A DNA stretch of 64,000 nucleotides from Liolophura sinensis (lineage: Eukaryota; Mollusca; Polyplacophora; Chitonida; Chitonidae): assembly GCF_032854445.1 (NCBI RefSeq), contig NC_088302.1, forward strand, positions 16,427,338-16,491,337. The letters are read 5' to 3'. Each line of letters starts with the position of its first letter. The first letter of the stretch is position 1. The position numbers and the translations under genes were made by a program. The notes beneath the pieces are model-generated. The model saw only the letters and a list, made by a program, of their open reading frames with translations. It had not been told where the DNA came from and did not search any database. Shown piece by piece: positions 59,200 through 64,000 of the stretch.

Positions 59200-59575
59200 A
59201 TATTTGCTTATTTATTTGACTGTTGCTTAACGCCATATTCAAAAATGGTTTACTGGGGGAGTGGGAACTGGGGGAGTGGGGAGTGGGAACTGGGGGAGAG
59301 GAGACTGTTGGAGGGGGGACTGGGGGAGAGCGGACTGGGGGAATGCCGAGAGTAACCCACCGACCTGACGAACAGATATGGTGGACGGAAAGTGGTCTTC
59401 AACGAATTTTTTACAGTGTAGGCCCACACGAGTGTCGTCTACGGCTTATAGTCACGGCTTATTGTCAACAGCGCAGGCCCACACGAGTGTCGTCTATGGC
59501 TTATTGTCAACAAGGCTCCCACAAGCAGTGAGAGCGAAGGAATCAACAAATTACCCTGTATTAGTAGGCTATTCA
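59200..59575 (-). mobile_element. SINE3-like copy with an internal G-rich expansion
   Basis: tgactgttgcttaacgccat, attcaaaaatgg, then a G-rich tandem tract (59253-59343), then gagagtaacccaccgacctga, two cacacgagtgtcgtct blocks and aagcagtgagagcgaaggaa. The last block matches the SINE3 at 51745. Confidence 0.5.
59253..59343 (+). repeat. G-rich minisatellite (actgggggag type)
   Basis: Runs of 3-6 G every 6-10 bases (gggggagtggggagtggg, ggaggggggactggggg) in about 9-18-bp imperfect units. It could form G-quadruplexes on the plus strand. Confidence 0.85.
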
Positions 59576-59732
59576 CTCCATGACTGTTTCCCTTGCAAGC
59601 AGAGAAACCATGCGTATGTGAGAATTGAGTTCACTAACATTGCATATCGATGTGAATTCTCATCCAACCTCACAAAATAATATTGTTATCACAACGACAA
59701 TCTCTGCGTTGTCCCTATTAAGGCCAGCGAAC

Positions 59733-59760
59733 ACCCCCTCGCCCCCCCCCCCCCCTCCCC
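59733..59760. repeat. C-rich homopolymer tract
   Basis: ccccctcg followed by a run of about 14 C, then tcccc. Slippage-prone, with quadruplex potential on the minus strand. Confidence 0.9.
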
Positions 59761-60328
59761 AACAAACACAATTTTTTAAGTTCATGGGACATGTCCAATA
59801 AAACTTGAATAAACACGTTAGAACACTTTATCAAATATCTTGATGCCAGCTTCCATCGGGTATTTTTGGTACCAATAACAGTCACATATTTTGTATCATA
59901 CCATGAACCCAAACATTACACGACCCAGACAAATTCAGCCGATGTGACCTAATATGTAAGATACGTAATACAATTCTAAAGCATACATTGATGCATGGAT
60001 ACACTAATTACCCATGGGGATAAACCTCATCATTTTCAAGATTAGATCTACGACATTGTGTAACACGTCATGTGCAAATATACCCTATATGATTTTTTCC
60101 ATTTCTCATGTGATGATGTATGAAAATATGTTTACCTGTATTGTGTTAGTTCACTGTAAGCTTTATTGCGCAGAATACTTCGAGGTGTAGAAATCACCAA
60201 GAGGTTGACATACTCAGAACAAGACTCAGAACAGCTAGTTTGTTTTACATCAGTCTTAAGCTCGGCATACATGCAAGGACGCATCGGAATTGAATGTGAT
60301 ACGTCAGCAATCAGGGGACTCTGTGTTG

Positions 60329-60417
60329 AGCTCCTCCCGCCACAATGCTAACCGCCGTCGTATATGTGAGAAAATCTTCAGTATGGCGTAAAACACCAAT
60401 CAATCAAATAAATAAAT
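60329..60417 (+). repeat. SINE1 3'-end fragment
   Basis: ctcctcccgccacaatgcta, accgccgtcgtatatgtgag, tatggcgtaaaacaccaatc and a (aaat)n tail. Confidence 0.8.
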
Positions 60418-61444
60418 ACTCGTCAGGAATCAGTGGTGATTTTTGGCCTTCCACTTCGCCGTACAGGTATTCATAAAGATTCGGAATACCAGAGGCCAGT
60501 GCATTTGTGGAGTGGCGTTGTTTTCCCGTTTATAAATGAAGGAACAGCAAAATACCGTTAATGTGTGATGACATATTGTTGTTTTGGTTCATCTGATACC
60601 ATATGTCCTCACATTATTCGCTTTATTACGGCTGTATTAACATGTTATGTTTAGCAGAAGACCCAGTAAACATCACAGAAGTAGATCCTATTTGTTCAGT
60701 GTTCTCTTATTGAGAGCACTGCACTGGTAAAATACTGAGTTGTAGAGCAGACCCTGATTCTGTTGCACTGACCAGATATTCATTAAGTGTCACCGGTTGA
60801 CGTGCATTTACCAAACAAACAATTTAAACGTGCATGAAATAGGCTAGTTTATTAACATCACTTTGGTAATTCTACGACACACATAAACATTATCTCTCTC
60901 ACTGTCCTCCCGTAGAAGCCCAGTATAATGTGCTCGGGCTCTACGTCTCCGGAGAAGAGTTCATCACTTCCGTGTCACCTTGCATGTTTGTTTATTCATG
61001 GAAACTACACATTGTAAAATAAGAGTTTTTATAAGAAGTTTTCGCTTCCATGACGGCGGTGAGGCTTGTGGGTGGAGGGAATTGGAGTGCCTCGAGTAAA
61101 TCACCGACATTTGCCAGGTATCCCGACGTAATAGCTCAGTGATAAAAATGTCCAGTTCTCGCGATCTATGCATGATGGGTTCAGTGCTTTGAACAGCCTT
61201 AACTGACTTTGTTTTTTATTTCCCGGTAGTGTTATGAATCACATGCAATTGACCTGGTTGACACATTGGCCTTTACTTACGCATGTCTCGCAAAACCATT
61301 GGTAATCGCCGAATGCAGTGAAAATGGTGATAGCGATAATTATTTGTTAATTATTTGTTAATAGAGTGTCTTCATGATACGGGATCGTTATGGCATTCAT
61401 TGGGAGTCCATGCTGAAATTCCGCTTAACCCGGGGTTATGGGCC
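60418..61444. other. No gene recognised; 5' side of the Ig gene
   Basis: Where a signal-peptide exon could lie. I looked for a minus-strand ATG plus hydrophobic stretch ending in a phase-1 donor and found none. The donor-like gtaagtaaa near 61278 is preceded by stops. Confidence 0.4.
61045..61170 (-). repeat. SINE3-type fragment
   Basis: tccatgacggcggtgaggct, tgggtggagggaattggagt, gcctcgagtaaatcaccgac, then a degenerate head-like stretch. Confidence 0.4.
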
Positions 61445-61735
61445 TGGTATTCATCGTGTTGAATTAGAACGCGACGTTGGATATATGAACAGTCACAATC
61501 AAAGCGCAGCAGAAATACATATTTTGATTGTCAACAATTTAAAAACTAGAATGGCACACGCTTTGGATGCTGATTTTATTCATTCACTTGGAACATTCTG
61601 TTCCATTGTCATTAAACTGTTGACTGTTTCTTATTGCACGATTCCGTCCTAATTTCGTATTTTGTATATACTTAGTTCCTTGTACGACGTATTGGCAGTT
61701 GGCCTTTCGGTTATTTACCTGTAAGGTCCATTTTA
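61445..61735 (-). repeat. R3 copy, inverted
   Basis: The reverse complement reads ggccaactgccaatacg, aaggaactaag, aggacggaatcgtgcaataag, ttgattgtgactgttcatat and ccaacgtcgcg in R3 order. With the plus-strand copy at 61985 it forms an inverted pair about 250 bp apart. Confidence 0.7.
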
Positions 61736-61984
61736 GTCGACCCTGGGTACACGAATGCCCTGTTTCGACGCATTCATCCAGAAGCCATTGACCTGGCTAA
61801 CAGAACACTGTAGTCGAGCGGGTGCAAATAAGGAGTAAGATAGAAACGTATAAGGAATGTTCACGCACCTCAACTGTGCTTATGTTAAGACAACAGTGAG
61901 TTTACAATTCTAGTTAGATGGCATCACAGCGTGCCAAAAGTGTCTACAGCACATTTGTCAACTGAAAGTGCGATTAAAACATAT

Positions 61985-62350
61985 GCATCTATGCGTCGAA
62001 GCAGACATTCGCATAGAAGCTGTCAACCAGGACTGATGTCCTTTGTGCACAATCGCAACGGCAATTCCCAAAGCGAAGTTTAACATTAAGCATCAAAGAC
62101 ATAAGAAAGTATATAACGTGTCAAATTAGGACGAAATCATGCAAAGAGAAGCAATCAACAGTTTTCAATGATGATGAAAAGACGCAAAGAACGTTGTGGG
62201 TGATTAAGTAAAAGTGTTCAAATCGTGTACCATGCTAGTATATGTTGTCGATAATAAAATAGATATCTCAGTTGCGATTTGATTGCAACTGTTCGTATAT
62301 CCAACGTGGCAATCGAACTCAACACCATAATGACGTCTCCCCTAGTCCCG
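61985..62350 (+). repeat. R3 copy
   Basis: Reads tgcgtcgaagcagacattcg, gctgtcaaccagg, acaatcgcaacggcaa, gcaaagagaagcaatcaac, gttttcaatgatgatg and gattgcaactgttcgtatatc. Confidence 0.75.
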
Positions 62351-62671
62351 TAATAAGCGGAATTAGACGCCATCATGAAGCAGCGCGCCAGAGATTCTGG
62401 GAGCTTTGTCCATACTTAACTGTAAGAGAATTATACTCATTGTAAAGAAAGTTAGGAAATTTAGAGCATAATTTATCCTGAAACAATCTGTGAATATAAC
62501 AGCGACCGTAAACACAAAATGATTTTAGTCGCAAATAAACATATATGGTTATACCAGCGGTATTTTGATAGATAACCCCATATACACTGTGTTCCCTTTT
62601 GCCTCAAACCTATGAGGTGGAGCACATTGGTAAGTCCGTGTATTAATATAAATATTAAATTTCTAGTGTCT

Positions 62672-62803
62672 AAACATTTGTTTATTTCTTTGACTGGTAT
62701 TTCACGTCGTACTCAGAAATATTTCAGTTATACGACGGCAGCCAGTATAATGGTGGGAGAAATCCGAAGGAAACCCACGACCATCCGCAGGTTGCTGATT
62801 ATA
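62672..62803 (-). repeat. SINE1 fragment (minus arm of an inverted pair)
   Basis: tttgtttatttctttgactg, gtatttcacgtcgtactcag, ggcagccagtataatggtgg, cgaccatccgcaggttgctg. Head missing. Confidence 0.8.
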
Positions 62804-62935
62804 CCAAGGCTTAGGGGATTATCGTCGGTAGATGTCATGTATTTTTCCGATGACTCATATACACCTGATTGCAGGCCAAGATGCACGGTCCTGTATGTGT
62901 TCAACTATGTCTACTTGCACATTTTAAGCTGTGCA

Positions 62936-63020
62936 TGGTCGTGGGTTTCCCTTGGACTGAGACAGTCTGTACAGCGTACGGCGTAAAATACCAATTAAAG
63001 CATTGATTAATTAATTAATT
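62936..63020 (+). repeat. SINE1 fragment (plus arm of an inverted pair)
   Basis: catggtcgtgggtttccctt, then a deletion, then gcgtacggcgtaaaatacca and a (attaatt)n tail. It faces 62672-62803 with about 130 bp between. Confidence 0.7.
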
Positions 63021-63439
63021 AAAGATAAGCATTTTGTTCTTGCTGCAATCTGGCTCGCTATTGGGGTAATAAGACTAAAATAGTTCCTTGGCTGCATTTC
63101 TCTAATACACCTGATCCACTTTAGGCTAAACCTTCTGTCCGTGGTAAATTGCGATTTCTGGTATCATAATTTAGGCCATGTAGCTTAAGGATCATCTCTT
63201 GAATTCATCTAGATAAGTAAGTGCTGTTTATATATAGTGTAACTGAAACATCGATAACGAAACATAAGTGAAGAGGAAAGTGAAAGTAAAGCAGCGACAA
63301 ATGCATTGTACGGAAACAGAACAACTAGGGGAATGACGTGTTTACATGTAAGGAAAGATATGCGGGAAAACTATCGTCCATGGTTGTCTGTTCACTGTTA
63401 CTTTACTGCGGCCTAGGATTAAAGACCAGCTATTATGCT

Positions 63440-63545
63440 GCTTATTGCTTAACGCAATGCTCAGGAATTTTCACCTATACAATGGCGGCCAGGTGTACAG
63501 CGGAGGAAATCGGAATGTCTCGAGTAAAGAATGAACCCTTAGCAA
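63440..63545 (-). repeat. SINE3-type fragment
   Basis: ttgcttaacgcaatgctcag, caatggcggccaggtgtaca, cggaggaaatcggaatgtct, cgagtaaagaatg; tail-first order of a minus-strand copy. Confidence 0.4.
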
Positions 63546-63634
63546 GTTTACTGATTATAGAAGGCAAGCAGTCTCAAGTGAACGTCATGTAAGACCAAAC
63601 AGGAGGACGCTGCCGGTAGCTTCTTGTCACCAAG

Positions 63635-63900
63635 ATCCTATGGGTCTATGCGTCGAAACAGACATTTCGTATACCAGCCGTCAACAAGTAAGTATGTTCC
63701 GGGTCAATAATTACAAGTTGAACTCCCTAAACGACGCACGGCACAAACCATCAAAGAACCTAAGGAAAGTATATAAAGTGCAAAAGTACGAGGGAATGAT
63801 GCAAAGAGAAGCAGTCTGTTTTCAGCGATGTAGGGAAGACGCAATGTATGTTATAGGAGTGTTGGTCGATTCGGTACCGATACTCGAAAGACAGTGACTC
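63635..63900 (+). repeat. R3 copy (3' part lost)
   Basis: Reads tatgcgtcgaaacagacatt, tcgtataccagccgtcaac, caataattacaag, gcaaagagaagcagtctg and tttcagcgatgtaggg, then loses similarity before the R3 end. Confidence 0.7.
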
Positions 63901-64000
63901 TAAAAAATGACTGCTTCCACTATTATAAATAAATTATAATAACTAGGTATTATTATAATATAAATTATAATAAATAAGGTAAACATTATCTATTCTCCTG

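Overview
The window looks like genomic DNA from a lophotrochozoan invertebrate, most likely a mollusc (a brachiopod is possible). It is AT-rich, has no operon-like packing, carries spliced immunoglobulin-superfamily exons, and is crowded with tRNA-headed SINEs. The commonest SINE has a tail of the type 'acggcgtaaaacaccaatcaaataaataaat', and a second has the tail '...acgttaaaccccaagcactcactcactcact'. I associate both tails with molluscan and related genomes. The species assignment is inference; no database was searched.

Layout. Bases 1-48,200 hold almost no recognisable host coding sequence and are a patchwork of repeats. R1 is a long unit with three copies (A 2.5-8.8 kb; B 20.1-24.0 kb; C 24.0-27.3 kb, B and C head to tail). 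A 5'-truncated, frame-broken LINE lies at 12.1-15.6 kb. R4 is a duplicated block of about 3.3 kb (15.8-19.5 kb and 39.0-42.2 kb, with a fragment at 31.0 kb). Three shorter dispersed families (R2, R3, R5), more than twenty SINE copies, three minisatellites and several (TA)n tracts fill the rest. At 34.0-34.9 kb there is a large inverted repeat (arms about 170 bp) beside a promoter-like patch. That patch is followed by an ATG and a strong splice donor, a possible 5' end of a plus-strand transcript.

The one clear gene is on the minus strand from 58,830 down to 48,245. It encodes a two-Ig-domain, probably GPI-anchored surface protein of the Dpr/DIP/lachesin/zig-8 (Wirin-type) group of neuronal recognition molecules. 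Seven exons can be joined with consistent splice phases: Ig1 in two exons, a linker made of two microexons (33 and 24 nt), Ig2 in one exon, a 27-nt stalk microexon, and a last exon with a hydrophobic C-terminal tail and stop. The signal-peptide exon was not found and may lie beyond 64,000. All three microexons are phase 1-1, so each could be included or skipped without changing frame. This is the most interesting biological feature seen.

The repeats also record their own history. SINE insertions date the R1 copies, one SINE insertion has apparently carried 3' flanking DNA plus a second SINE between a perfect 12-bp target-site duplication, and a copy of family R3 sits inside the LINE reverse transcriptase. 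All calls come from reading the sequence by eye; boundaries of old repeats are approximate, commonly by 10-50 bp.
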